A stretch of DNA of 64,000 bases from contig JACKKJ010000003.1 in the NCBI GenBank assembly GCA_024236495.1, forward strand, positions 186,001 through 250,000. Direction: 5' to 3'. Shown in pieces: positions 37,766 to 46,358 of this stretch (its first letter is position 1; every line of letters begins with the position of its first letter). Made by a program: the position numbers and the translations under genes. The DNA comes from Paracoccaceae bacterium. Its GTDB lineage: Bacteria; Pseudomonadota; Alphaproteobacteria; Rhodobacterales; Rhodobacteraceae. The notes under the pieces are model-generated. The model was not told where the DNA came from and made no database searches. It was given only the letters and a program-made list of their open reading frames with translations.

Positions 37766-37853
37766 TGGCAAGGGGCTGGCACAAGGCTGGCAAGGGGCAG
37801 GCACGGGGCAGGCACGGGGCTCGCGCGGCTCTGGCGCGGCTCTGGCGGAAAGG
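37766..37853. repeat. 11-bp tandem repeat array between radA and the ABC-F gene
   Basis: Seven clear 11-bp units plus a degenerate eighth run without gaps, with consensus near TGGCACGGGGC. Examples are 37766-37776 and 37788-37798 (identical), 37799-37809 and 37810-37820 (identical), and 37821-37831 with 37832-37842 (one mismatch). The array ends 5 bp before the proposed -35 of the ABC-F gene. Confidence 0.85.
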
Positions 37854-37857
37854 GGCG

Positions 37858-37886
37858 TTGACCTTGCGCGGGGGCGGCGCTAGCCA
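37858..37886 (+). promoter_or_regulatory. candidate promoter of the ABC-F gene, leaderless arrangement
   Basis: TTGACC (37858-37863), a 17-bp spacer and TAGCCA (37881-37886) are followed by the ATG 7 bp after the -10. There is no Shine-Dalgarno between them, so transcription would start at or next to the initiation codon. The -10 is a weak match. Confidence 0.42.
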
Positions 37887-37892
37887 CGCGCC

Positions 37893-39707
37893 ATGGCACG
37901 CGCACCTCTTCTTCAGCTTTCCGGCATCTCGCTGACGTTCGGCGGCAATCCCGTTTTCGACGGGCTCGACCTTGTGGTTCAGCCTGGCGACCGTGTGGCC
38001 CTTGTCGGGCGCAACGGGTCAGGCAAATCCACGCTGATGAAGGTGATGGCGGGGCTGGTCGAACCAGATCAGGGCGCGCGCACGGTGCCACCGGGTGTAA
38101 CCGTGGGCTACATGGAACAGGAACCTGACCTGTCGGCCTTTGCCACGCTGGGCGATTTCGCCGCCTCGGGCCTGCCCGAGGGCGAAGGCTACCGTGTCGC
38201 GGTCGTGGCCGAGGGCCTGCGCTTCGATCCCGAAACGCCGGTCGGCGCGGCCTCGGGCGGGGAACGGCGGCGCGCTGCGCTGGCCAAGCTTCTGGCCGAG
38301 GCGCCGGAACTGATGCTTCTGGACGAACCGACCAACCATCTGGACATCCAGGCGATCCGCTGGCTGGAAGACCAGCTGCGCGAAACCCGCGCGGCCTATG
38401 TGATCATCAGCCACGACCGCGCCTTCCTAAGGGCGCTGACGAGGGCGACGCTGTGGATCGACCGGGGCACGGTGCGACGCAACGAACGCGGATTCGAGGC
38501 GTTCGAGGACTGGCGCGAAACCGTCTGGTCCGAAGAGGACATCGCCCGTCACAAGCTGGACCGCAAGATCAAGGCCGAGGCGAAATGGGCGGTCGAGGGG
38601 ATATCGGCGCGGCGCAAGCGCAATCAGGGGCGGGTGCGCGCGCTGCAGGCGATGCGGGCGGAAAGGGCGGCGCTGATCCGCCGCCAGGGTACTGCCGACA
38701 TGGCGCTTGAAACCGGCCAGACCTCGGGTCGTCTGGTGATCGAGGCGAAAGGCATATCAAAGCGTTACGACGACAAGTTGATCCTGCGCCCCTTCGATCT
38801 GACGGTGCTGCGCGGTGACCGGGTCGCCTTTGTCGGTCCGAACGGGGTGGGCAAGACGACGCTTCTGAAGATGCTGACGGGCGAGGTCGCGCCCGACACC
38901 GGAAGGATCCGCCACGGCACCAACCTGCAGATCGCCGTCTTTGACCAGGCCCGCGCCACGCTCGACTTCAGCATGTCGCTTTGGGACGGGCTGGTGAACG
39001 ACCCCGACATGGCGGTGTCGGGCCGGTCGGATCAGGTAATGGTGCGCGGCACGCCGAAGCATGTCGTCGCCTATCTGAAGGACTTCCTTTTCGACGAGGC
39101 GCAGGCGCGCGCGCCGATCGGGTCGCTGTCGGGCGGAGAACGGGCGCGGCTTCTTCTGGCGCGGATCATGGCGAAGCCGTCGAACGTGCTGGTGCTGGAC
39201 GAACCGACAAACGATCTGGATGTGGAAACGCTCGACCTTCTGCAAGACGTGCTGGGGGAATATGACGGCACCGTCCTTCTGGTCAGCCACGACCGCGATT
39301 TCATCGATCGGGTGGCGACGACGACCGTGGCGATGGAGGGGGACGGACGCGCCACGGTCTATGCCGGGGGCTGGACCGACTATCAGGCGCAGCGGGGCGA
39401 TGAGGCGCCGGAACGCGTGGTGTCGAAGCCGCTGGCAAGACCCGCGCCGGCGCCGGAAGAAAAGGTGAAGAAAGCAGCACAAAGGCTTACATTCACGGAA
39501 AAACACCGGCTGGACGCTCTTCCTGGCGTGATCGAGAAGCTTGAGGCGGAGATCGCCAGGCTGACCGCCTTCCTGTCCGATCCCGACCTCTTCGCCAAGG
39601 CGCCGGACAAGTTCCGCAAGGCGTCCGAGGGGCTGGCCGAACGTCAGGCGGCGCTTGCGGCGGCAGAGGAGGAGTGGCTGATGCTGGAAGACAAGGCAGG
39701 CGCATGA
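37893..39707 (+). CDS. uup: ABC-F family ATP-binding protein (Uup-like)
   Basis: This 604-residue protein has tandem ABC domains and no membrane segment. Walker A sequences are GRNGSGKST (39-47) and GPNGVGKTT (about 315-323). Both signatures are present ([14 protein letters not shown] and [14 protein letters not shown]), each followed by a DEPTN Walker B. The inter-domain linker is Lys/Arg-rich, and a C-terminal coiled coil (from about residue 535: [36 protein letters not shown]) resembles the Uup DNA/ribosome-binding tail. ABC-F proteins act on ribosomes or branched DNA. It overlaps the next gene by ATGA. Confidence 0.9.
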   Translation: MARAPLLQLSGISLTFGGNPVFDGLDLVVQPGDRVALVGRNGSGKSTLMKVMAGLVEPDQGARTVPPGVTVGYMEQEPDLSAFATLGDFAASGLPEGEGYRVAVVAEGLRFDPETPVGAASGGERRRAALAKLLAEAPELMLLDEPTNHLDIQAIRWLEDQLRETRAAYVIISHDRAFLRALTRATLWIDRGTVRRNERGFEAFEDWRETVWSEEDIARHKLDRKIKAEAKWAVEGISARRKRNQGRVRALQAMRAERAALIRRQGTADMALETGQTSGRLVIEAKGISKRYDDKLILRPFDLTVLRGDRVAFVGPNGVGKTTLLKMLTGEVAPDTGRIRHGTNLQIAVFDQARATLDFSMSLWDGLVNDPDMAVSGRSDQVMVRGTPKHVVAYLKDFLFDEAQARAPIGSLSGGERARLLLARIMAKPSNVLVLDEPTNDLDVETLDLLQDVLGEYDGTVLLVSHDRDFIDRVATTTVAMEGDGRATVYAGGWTDYQAQRGDEAPERVVSKPLARPAPAPEEKVKKAAQRLTFTEKHRLDALPGVIEKLEAEIARLTAFLSDPDLFAKAPDKFRKASEGLAERQAALAAAEEEWLMLEDKAGA

Positions 39708-40789
39708 GCGGGCCGCTGGCCGGCCTCAGGATCGTCGAGATCGCGGGGCTTGGGCCCACGCCCTTTGCCGCGATGACGCTGGCCGACATGGGCGCCGAAG
39801 TCGTGCGGATCGAACGCCCCGGCACCCGCCACATCTTCGGCCTGGACTACGAGGTTCTGGACCGCGGGCGGGGGTTCGTCACGCTCGACCTGAAATCCGC
39901 GGACGACCGCGCCGTCGCCCGCCGCCTGATCGCCCGGGCCGATGGGCTGATCGAGGGGCTGCGCCCCGGCGTGATGGAGCGTCTGGGTCTCGGCCCCGGC
40001 GATTTCCCCGAGAACCCGCGCCTTGTCTACGGGCGTATGACCGGCTGGGGGCAGGCGGGACCGCTGGCCAGGACCGCCGGACACGACATCAACTACATCG
40101 CGCTGACCGGGGCGCTGCATGCGATCGGAACTGCCGACCGACCGGTGCCGCCCCTGAACCTTCTGGGCGATTTCGGCGGCGGCGGGATCTACCTGGCCTT
40201 CGGAATGGTCTGCGCGTTCCTTGAGGCCGCGCGATCCGGCCGGGGGCAGATCGTCGATGCCGCGATCACCGACGGGGTGGCGCATCTGACGGCGATGATC
40301 CGCACCCTGGTCGCGGGCGGGGCGTGGGAAGACCGGCGGGGGGCGAACCTCTTGGACGGCGGCGCGCCCTACTACGACACCTATCGCTGCAAATGCGGGG
40401 GCTTCGTGGCGCTTGGGGCGATCGAGGAGAAATTCTGGCGCACCTTCCTTGGCCTCGCGGGGCTTGATCCGGCGGCTCTGCCCGACCGGCGGGATCCGGC
40501 GGCCTGGCCCGTGCTGCGCGACATCCTTGCCGCGCGGTTCCTGACCCGGACCCGTGACGACTGGGCCGCGCTGGCAGCGGGGACGGACGCCTGCCTGACC
40601 CCGGTCCTGACGCTGGCTGAGGCGCCCGGCCATGCCCACAACGCCGCGCGCTGCACGTTCGTGGATCACGAAGGGGTGGCAGAGCCCGCGCCCGCGCCGC
40701 GCCTGTCGCGCACGCCCGGCGCCATCGGCGCGGGGTCGCAGACAGATCCGCTGGACCCGGCCGAGGTTCTGGCGCGCTGGGGCGGCTAG
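39704..40789 (+). CDS. alpha-methylacyl-CoA racemase-like CaiB/BaiF protein
   Basis: This 361-residue class III CoA-transferase-fold protein has the racemase signature. H127 lies in [12 protein letters not shown] and D156 in [10 protein letters not shown], matching the catalytic His/Asp pair of AMACR-type racemases, which epimerise 2-methylacyl-CoAs for beta-oxidation. The opening [36 protein letters not shown] is a family hallmark. The ATG overlaps the uup stop, an odd coupling of an ABC-F factor and a lipid enzyme that may be positional only. Its 3' end is 4 bp from the convergent ASKHA gene. Confidence 0.88.
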   Translation: MSGPLAGLRIVEIAGLGPTPFAAMTLADMGAEVVRIERPGTRHIFGLDYEVLDRGRGFVTLDLKSADDRAVARRLIARADGLIEGLRPGVMERLGLGPGDFPENPRLVYGRMTGWGQAGPLARTAGHDINYIALTGALHAIGTADRPVPPLNLLGDFGGGGIYLAFGMVCAFLEAARSGRGQIVDAAITDGVAHLTAMIRTLVAGGAWEDRRGANLLDGGAPYYDTYRCKCGGFVALGAIEEKFWRTFLGLAGLDPAALPDRRDPAAWPVLRDILAARFLTRTRDDWAALAAGTDACLTPVLTLAEAPGHAHNAARCTFVDHEGVAEPAPAPRLSRTPGAIGAGSQTDPLDPAEVLARWGG

Positions 40790-40793
40790 GCGG

Positions 40794-42836
40794 TCATCCC
40801 CGCCGCCGGCGACGCCCGCCGTCGGCCCCGCCGCCCGAACCGCCGGTGTTGAAGCCGACATCGGGCAGGGTGACGATCCTGGAGAGCTCCGGGAAGGCAT
40901 CGGTCGCGTGCGGGATCGCGTTGGCGGCGACGAAATGTTCCTGGAATCGCGGCTCGATCGCCGTTTCGACCTTGTGGATGCGCTTGACCTCGTCCTCGAT
41001 CGCGGCCCGCGCGCCGATGTTGCATAGCGCGATGCGCGCGCCGGTTCCGGCCGCGTTGCCGGCCGACTGGACCATGTCCAGCGGTACATCCGGGATCATG
41101 CCCAGTACCATCGCGTGCTTGGGGCTGATATGCGCGCCGAAGGCGCCGGCCAGGACCACGCGATCGACCTTGTCGATCTGCAATTCGTCCATCAAGAGCC
41201 GCGCGCCCGCGTAAAGCGCCGATTTGGCAAGCTGTATCGCGCGGATGTCGCCCTGGGTCACGGTGATCAGCGGCCCGCCCTCGGCGGTGCCGTCATGGAG
41301 GACGTAGGCGTTCGTGCGCCCGGTCGGGATGCAGCGCGCGGTGCCGGTCTGGTCGGCCGACCCGATCAGACCGCTTGCGTCCAGAAGGCCGGCCATCCGC
41401 ATTTCGGCCACCACCTCGATGATGCCGGACCCGCAGATGCCGGTGATGCCGGTCGCCGCCGTCGCGGCGGCAAAGGCCGGGTCGTCGGACCACAGGTCGC
41501 TGCCGATGACGCGGAAGCGGGGTTCCTTCGTCACCGGGTCGATCTCGACCCGTTCGATGGCGCCGGGCGCGGCACGCTGGCCAGCGCTGATCTGCGCGCC
41601 CTCGAACGCGGGGCCGGTCGGCGAGGAACAGGCCAGCACCCGGTCCTTGTTGCCGCACAGGATCTCGGCGTTGGTGCCGACATCGACGATCAGGACCATG
41701 TCTTCGGACTTGTCGGGTTCCTCCGACAGTGCGACGGCGGCGCAATCGGCGCCGACATGGCCCGCGATGCAGGGCAGGATGTAGATGCGCGCGTGATCGT
41801 GGATCGCATCGAGTTCAAGATCGCTGGCCGGCAGCGACAGGCTTTCGGACGTGGCAAGCGCGAAGGGCGCCTGGCCAAGTTCCACCGGGTCGATGCCGAG
41901 AAGGAGGTGGTGCATCACCGGGTTGCAGACAAAGACCGCCTCGACGATCTGGCGCGGATCGATGTTCGCCTCGGTCGCGATGGCCTGGGCCAGCCCGTTC
42001 AGCGCATGGCGCACCGCCGAGGTCATTTCCTTGTCGCCGCCGGGGTTCATCATCGCGTAGCTGACCCGGCTCATCAGGTCTTCGCCAAAGCGGATCTGCG
42101 GGTTCATCAGGCCCGAGGAGGCAAGGACATTGCCGTTCCTCAGGTCGACCAGATGCGCCGCGATGGTGGTGGAACCAAGGTCGATCGCCAGCCCGTAGAG
42201 CCGGCCTTCCCAGAAGCCCGGCCAAAGGTCGATGATGCGCGGCTTGCCGCGGTGGTCCTTGTGGATGGCGACGGTGACCTTCCATTCGCCCTTGCGCAGG
42301 ATCGGCTGCAACCGGCCAAGCAACGTCGCGTCGGCTTCCAGCCCGTCGATCTGCCACTGGTCGCGCAGCGCGTCGGCCAGCCTTTGAAAATCGCCCGAGG
42401 GCTCGTGCATGTCGGGTTCGGCGACCTCGACGTAATAGGCGTGGGTGGCGGGGTCCATGGTGATGTCGCGGGCGGTCGCGGACTTGCGGATCACCTGGCG
42501 GTGGACCTGGCTTTCCGGCGGCACGTCGATGACGATGTCGCCCATGACCTTCGCCTGGCAGCCCAGGCGGCGGCCTTCCTTCAGGCCGCGGATGCGGTCA
42601 TAGCGCGCCTCCACCTCGTTCCACTCCGACAGCGCGCCTTCGCGGACGGTCACGCCATGCTTGGGAAATTCGCCGTGGCCCGGGGTGATCTGGCACTTCG
42701 AACAGATGCCGCGTCCGCCACAGACCGAATCGAGGTCGACGCCCAGCTGCCGCGCCGCCGTCAGGACGGGCGTGCCCACGGGAAAACGCCCCCGCTTGCC
42801 AGAGGGGGTGAAGATGACGAGCGGCTCGTCGGTCAT
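40794..42836 (-). CDS. [2Fe-2S]/ASKHA-domain protein, RamA-like corrinoid reactivator (DUF4445)
   Basis: This 680-residue protein has an N-terminal plant-type ferredoxin domain with C39, C45, C48 and C93. A linker and an ASKHA ATPase fold follow (GLAIDLGSTTIAAHLVDL; VLIVDVGTNAEILCGN; TGICGSGIIEVVAEM; VLAGAFGAHISPKHAMVLGMIP). This is the layout of DUF4445/RACo/RamA proteins, which use ATP to reduce Co(II) corrinoid proteins back to Co(I). No corrinoid protein or methyltransferase gene is adjacent. The C-terminus ends in a Gly stretch and RRRRRG. The start at 42836 (MTDEPLVIFT) is set by the ferredoxin domain. Confidence 0.88.
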   Translation of the reverse strand: MTDEPLVIFTPSGKRGRFPVGTPVLTAARQLGVDLDSVCGGRGICSKCQITPGHGEFPKHGVTVREGALSEWNEVEARYDRIRGLKEGRRLGCQAKVMGDIVIDVPPESQVHRQVIRKSATARDITMDPATHAYYVEVAEPDMHEPSGDFQRLADALRDQWQIDGLEADATLLGRLQPILRKGEWKVTVAIHKDHRGKPRIIDLWPGFWEGRLYGLAIDLGSTTIAAHLVDLRNGNVLASSGLMNPQIRFGEDLMSRVSYAMMNPGGDKEMTSAVRHALNGLAQAIATEANIDPRQIVEAVFVCNPVMHHLLLGIDPVELGQAPFALATSESLSLPASDLELDAIHDHARIYILPCIAGHVGADCAAVALSEEPDKSEDMVLIVDVGTNAEILCGNKDRVLACSSPTGPAFEGAQISAGQRAAPGAIERVEIDPVTKEPRFRVIGSDLWSDDPAFAAATAATGITGICGSGIIEVVAEMRMAGLLDASGLIGSADQTGTARCIPTGRTNAYVLHDGTAEGGPLITVTQGDIRAIQLAKSALYAGARLLMDELQIDKVDRVVLAGAFGAHISPKHAMVLGMIPDVPLDMVQSAGNAAGTGARIALCNIGARAAIEDEVKRIHKVETAIEPRFQEHFVAANAIPHATDAFPELSRIVTLPDVGFNTGGSGGGADGGRRRRRG

Positions 42837-42921
42837 GGGTCTACTCCGGGAATTCCTGTCGCGCGCGGCCACCATAGGCGAGGATCGCGCGGCGGCAAGG
42901 TCCGTTCGCGGCAGGTCAGTG

Positions 42922-44097
42922 TCAGGGCGCGTCAGGCGTGCGGGTTTCCCGACCCGCCAGCCAGTCCAGAACCCAGGCCCGGTCCCCGTCGAGCGTCGGC
43001 GCGGGGGCGCGGGCGGCGGGTTCGGCAAGCCCGGTCATCTTGACCGGATTGCCCGCCGCGACAAAGGCGGGACGGCCCGGCGCGGCGGCGATCGGCAAGA
43101 CCATGTTGCGGGCCAGGACCTGCGGGTCGGCCAGCGCCTCGGCCATGTCCTGCACGCGCCCGGTCGGCACGCCATGCGCCTCGAGCGTGGCGATCCAGTG
43201 GGCGCGGGGCAGGGAAAGCGTCTCGGTCTCGATCAGGCGCTTGAGGATATGCACGTTCTCGCAGCGCGCCGCATTGGTCGCAAAGCGGGGATCGCCGGCC
43301 AGGCCCGGCTGGCCGAGCGCGTCGCACAGGCGGGCAAAGATCGCGTCATTGCCGGCGGCGATGACGAAGAAGCCGTCGGCGGCGCGGAAGGTGGAAAAGG
43401 GGGTGATGGTCGGATGGCGCGCGCCGGTGGGGCCGGGCGGGGTGCCGGTCGCGGTGGTGATCGCAAGGGCGTGTTCCTGGATCGCGATCTGCGCATCCAG
43501 CATGGAAATGTCGATCTTCGCGCCCTGGCCGCTGCGGTCGCGGGCGTAAAGCGCGGCGATCACGCCCTGGACCAGATACATGCCCGCCACGATGTCGCCG
43601 ATCGAGGCGCCGACCCGTACCGGGGGGCCGCCTTCCTCTCCGGTGATCGACATGACGCCGCCGCGCGCCTGCACGACCATGTCATAGGCGGGTTTGCCCG
43701 CCTCCGGCCCGGTATGGCCAAAGCCCGAGACCGCGCCGTAGATCAGGGAGGGAAAGCGTTCGTGCAGGTCGGCCCAGCCATAGCCGAGCCCCTCCATCGC
43801 GCCGGGGCGAAAGTTTTCCAGCACGATGTCGGCCCGCGCCAGAAGCCGTTCGAAGACCGCCCTGTCACCTTCGGCCTTCAGGTCAAGCGCGATGGAGCGC
43901 TTGCCGTGGTTCAGCGCCGCGAAATAGGCGCTTTCGCCGTCCTTGAAGGGGGGGAAGGCGCGGGTGTCGTCGCCGCTGCCCGGGCGTTCCACCTTGATCA
44001 CCAGCGCCCCGAAATCGGCAAGCTGGGTCGCCGCGAAGGGCCCGGCAAGCACATGGGTCATGTCAAGCACGACGATCCCGTCAAGCGGCGCGGTCAT
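42922..44097 (-). CDS. class III CoA-transferase (CaiB/BaiF family)
   Basis: This 391-residue enzyme moves CoA between carboxylic acids. The opening is IVVLDMTHVLAGPFAATQLADFGALVIKVERPG, with KRSIALDLK, DIVLENFRPGAMEGLG and SGFGHTGP following. D168 in VGASIGDIVAGM corresponds to the catalytic Asp of formyl-CoA transferase and CaiB. The substrate pair cannot be told from sequence. It stands alone upstream of the RamA-like gene on the same strand (85 bp gap). Unlike the 39704 protein, it lacks the racemase His motif. Confidence 0.9.
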   Translation of the reverse strand: MTAPLDGIVVLDMTHVLAGPFAATQLADFGALVIKVERPGSGDDTRAFPPFKDGESAYFAALNHGKRSIALDLKAEGDRAVFERLLARADIVLENFRPGAMEGLGYGWADLHERFPSLIYGAVSGFGHTGPEAGKPAYDMVVQARGGVMSITGEEGGPPVRVGASIGDIVAGMYLVQGVIAALYARDRSGQGAKIDISMLDAQIAIQEHALAITTATGTPPGPTGARHPTITPFSTFRAADGFFVIAAGNDAIFARLCDALGQPGLAGDPRFATNAARCENVHILKRLIETETLSLPRAHWIATLEAHGVPTGRVQDMAEALADPQVLARNMVLPIAAAPGRPAFVAAGNPVKMTGLAEPAARAPAPTLDGDRAWVLDWLAGRETRTPDAP

Positions 44098-44180
44098 CAG
44101 GGGCTCCTTCCAGGGTCAGGGAACCCTAGGATGCCCAGATTCCCCCGCCATGATCCAGATCATCCCTGCGGGGAGGGGGG

Positions 44181-44203
44181 GCGGGCGGCCAAGCGCCGCC
44201 CGC
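44181..44203 (-). terminator. GC-rich hairpin after the DsbA-like gene
   Basis: GCGGGCGGC (44181-44189) pairs with GCCGCCCGC (44195-44203) around a 5-nt loop, 9 bp past the stop. No T-run follows on the - strand, so it is a weak or factor-assisted terminator at best. Confidence 0.4.
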
Positions 44204-44211
44204 GCGCGCGA

Positions 44212-44982
44212 TCAGCCGCGTTCGTCGGCGACGATGCCCTGCATCGCCTCAAGCGGCGCAAAGCCCCGCAAGAGCTGTTCGCCGATGATGAAGGAGGGCG
44301 TGCCCGCGATCTGCAGACGCTGGGCAAGAAGGTGGTTGTCCTCGATGATCTTCGTCACCTCGGCGTCGTTCATCCGCGCCAGGATCGCATCGCCGTCAAG
44401 CCCGAGGTCGGCCGCGAAGTTCTTCAGCGAGGCGTCCGTGACATCGCCGCGGAACCCTTCGTAGAATCCGACGCCGATCCTGGCATAGGCATCGTCCCCC
44501 GCGACCATGCGCGCGGCGATGGCGAAGCGCGAGGCAAGGACCGACTGATCACCTAGGATCGGGAATTCCTTGACGATGAAGCGGATGTTGCCGTCGGTTT
44601 CCAGAAGTTCGGTCACCGCGCCGTGGGCCTTGCGGCAATAGCCGCAACGGTAGTCGAGGAATTCGACAACGGTGATGTCACCCTCGGGATTGCCGCCGAC
44701 AAAGCTCCAGCCGTCGTCGAAGATGTCCTGCGCGTTTGCGGTGACAAGCGCCTTGTCGCCCTGGGCCTGCGCATCGGCGTTGCGCTGTTCCAGTTCGTTG
44801 ATGACCTCGACCAGAACCTCGGGGTTGGCCAGCAGGTAGCTGCGCACCTCCTTGCCGAAGGCGTCGCGTTCGGCGTCCGACATCGCGGAGATGTCGAAGG
44901 CGAGGGCGGGGTGGGCAAGGGCGACCGCAGCGGCAAGCGCGCAAGAGGTGGCAAAGGCACGGGCGGAGGCTGGGCGTTTCAT
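44212..44982 (-). CDS. DsbA family periplasmic thiol-disulfide oxidoreductase
   Basis: This 256-residue protein has a signal peptide (CALAAAVALAHPALA, cleaved about residue 28). A helical N-terminal segment typical of Com1/BdbD-like proteins follows (SDAERDAFGKEVRSYLLANPEVLVEVINELE), then a thioredoxin fold with the active site C113-G-Y-C116 (DYRCGYCRKAH) and the cis-Pro loop in IAGTPSFIIG. It probably introduces or isomerises disulfides in exported proteins. The start at 44982 gives the signal sequence. It is divergent from the aminotransferase gene. Confidence 0.92.
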   Translation of the reverse strand: MKRPASARAFATSCALAAAVALAHPALAFDISAMSDAERDAFGKEVRSYLLANPEVLVEVINELEQRNADAQAQGDKALVTANAQDIFDDGWSFVGGNPEGDITVVEFLDYRCGYCRKAHGAVTELLETDGNIRFIVKEFPILGDQSVLASRFAIAARMVAGDDAYARIGVGFYEGFRGDVTDASLKNFAADLGLDGDAILARMNDAEVTKIIEDNHLLAQRLQIAGTPSFIIGEQLLRGFAPLEAMQGIVADERG

Positions 44983-45085
44983 TCGGTCATTCCTGTCGTC
45001 GGGCCGTCCGGCCGGTTGGGGTGCCACGCCTGACACAGGCCAGCCGGGGCGCAAGGCGACGATACGCCGCGGCGGACCCGGGGCA

Positions 45086-45114
45086 TTGACCTTGGCCGCC
45101 CGGGCTGGAATGTA
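45086..45114 (+). promoter_or_regulatory. candidate promoter of the aminotransferase gene
   Basis: TTGACC (45086-45091) and AATGTA (45109-45114) are separated by 17 bp in the divergent region. The -35 is good and the -10 poor. Confidence 0.33.
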
Positions 45115-45154
45115 CGGGCGCAGATACGTCGGCGGACACAATAGGGACGTTTTC

Positions 45155-46297
45155 ATGCGGGCTTCAAGACGCGGATCGGTCGATCCCTTCATTGTGATGG
45201 ATGTGCTGGAGGCCGCACGCGCCGCCGAGGCGCGGGGCCGCAGGATCATCCACATGGAGATCGGCCAGCCATCGACCCCCGCGCCCCAGGCCGCGCGCGC
45301 CGCGCTGGCCCGGGCGATGGAGGCGGATGCGCTGGGATACACCGTGGCGCTTGGCCTGCCCGCGTTGCGGGCCCGGATCGCGGGGCTTTACCGCGACTGG
45401 TACGGGATTTCGCTTGACCCTGCGCGGGTGATCGTCACCTCCGGTTCCTCGTCGGCGTTCCTTCTGGCCTTCACGGCGCTTTTCGACGCCGGTGAACGGG
45501 TGGCGCTGGGGGAACCCGGCTATCCGTCCTACCGGCAGATCCTGAAGGCGCTGTCGCTGGATCCGGTCGGCATCCCGACCCGGATCGAGGACCGCTATCA
45601 GCCGCGGCCCGGCGACATCCCGGAAAACGTCGCAGGGCTGATCGTGGCGTCGCCCGCCAACCCGTCCGGCACGATGCTGTCGCGCGCGGCGCTGGCGGGC
45701 CTTGTCGAGGCGGCACAGGCGCGCGACATCGCCTTCGTATCGGACGAGATCTATCACGGGCTGCACTACGACGACCGGGCGGTTTCGGCGCTGGAGGTCA
45801 GCGACGATGTCTATGTGATCAACTCCTTCTCGAAGTACTTCTCGATGACGGGGTGGCGCGTGGGCTGGATGGTGGTGCCGCCCGATCATGTGCGGCTGGT
45901 CGAGCGGCTGGCGCAGAACATGTTCATCTGCGCCCCGCATGCCAGCCAGGTCGCCGCGCTGGCCGCACTGGACTGCACGGCCGAGCTTGAGGCGCATCGC
46001 GCGGTCTATGGCGAAAACCGCAGGCTGATGCTTGAGGGGCTGCCAAAGGCCGGGTTCAGCCGCATCGCGCCGCCCGACGGGGCCTTTTATGTCTACGCCG
46101 ATGTGTCGGACCTGACCGGCGACAGCCGCGCGCTGGCGGCAGAGATCCTTGAGGGCGCCGGCGTCGCGGTGACGCCGGGGCTGGATTTCGACCCGGTCCG
46201 GGGCGCACGCACCTTGCGGTTTTCCTATGCCGGCGCGACCCCCGACATCCGGGAAGGGCTGGCCCGGCTCCGGGACTTCATGATCCGCCGGGGCTGA
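45155..46297 (+). CDS. PLP-dependent aminotransferase, class I/II
   Basis: This 380-residue fold-type I enzyme has GYTVALGLPALRARIAGLY, VTSGSSSAFLLAF (phosphate-binding region), ASPANPSGTML, the Asp of VSDEIYHGLHYDD and the PLP lysine in NSFSKYFSMTGWRVGWMVVP. The late Arg (RTLRFSYA) binds the substrate carboxylate. The overall type is aspartate/aromatic aminotransferase-like, and the substrate is not determinable. The ATG at 45155 has no strong ribosome site (AGGGACG). It is followed by the amidase gene with its own promoter. Confidence 0.9.
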   Translation: MRASRRGSVDPFIVMDVLEAARAAEARGRRIIHMEIGQPSTPAPQAARAALARAMEADALGYTVALGLPALRARIAGLYRDWYGISLDPARVIVTSGSSSAFLLAFTALFDAGERVALGEPGYPSYRQILKALSLDPVGIPTRIEDRYQPRPGDIPENVAGLIVASPANPSGTMLSRAALAGLVEAAQARDIAFVSDEIYHGLHYDDRAVSALEVSDDVYVINSFSKYFSMTGWRVGWMVVPPDHVRLVERLAQNMFICAPHASQVAALAALDCTAELEAHRAVYGENRRLMLEGLPKAGFSRIAPPDGAFYVYADVSDLTGDSRALAAEILEGAGVAVTPGLDFDPVRGARTLRFSYAGATPDIREGLARLRDFMIRRG

Positions 46298-46309
46298 GGC
46301 GGGCAAGGA

Positions 46310-46337
46310 TTGCAGGGCGCCGCACACCCGCTATGAT
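46310..46337 (+). promoter_or_regulatory. candidate promoter of the amidase gene
   Basis: TTGCAG (46310-46315), a 16-bp spacer and TATGAT (46332-46337, five of six to consensus) lie 21 bp before the amidase ATG. This is one of the better promoter matches in the window. Confidence 0.5.
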
Positions 46338-46358
46338 CGCGCGAAAAAGGCGGGCAGC

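Noticed and set aside
37766..37853. CRISPR-like array
   Set aside because: The units are contiguous 11-bp tandem repeats with no spacers and no cas genes nearby.
37738..38091. Upstream extension of RadA in the same frame
   Set aside because: It consists of the 11-bp repeat array and antisense ABC-F sequence; RadA homologues begin just before the zinc finger.
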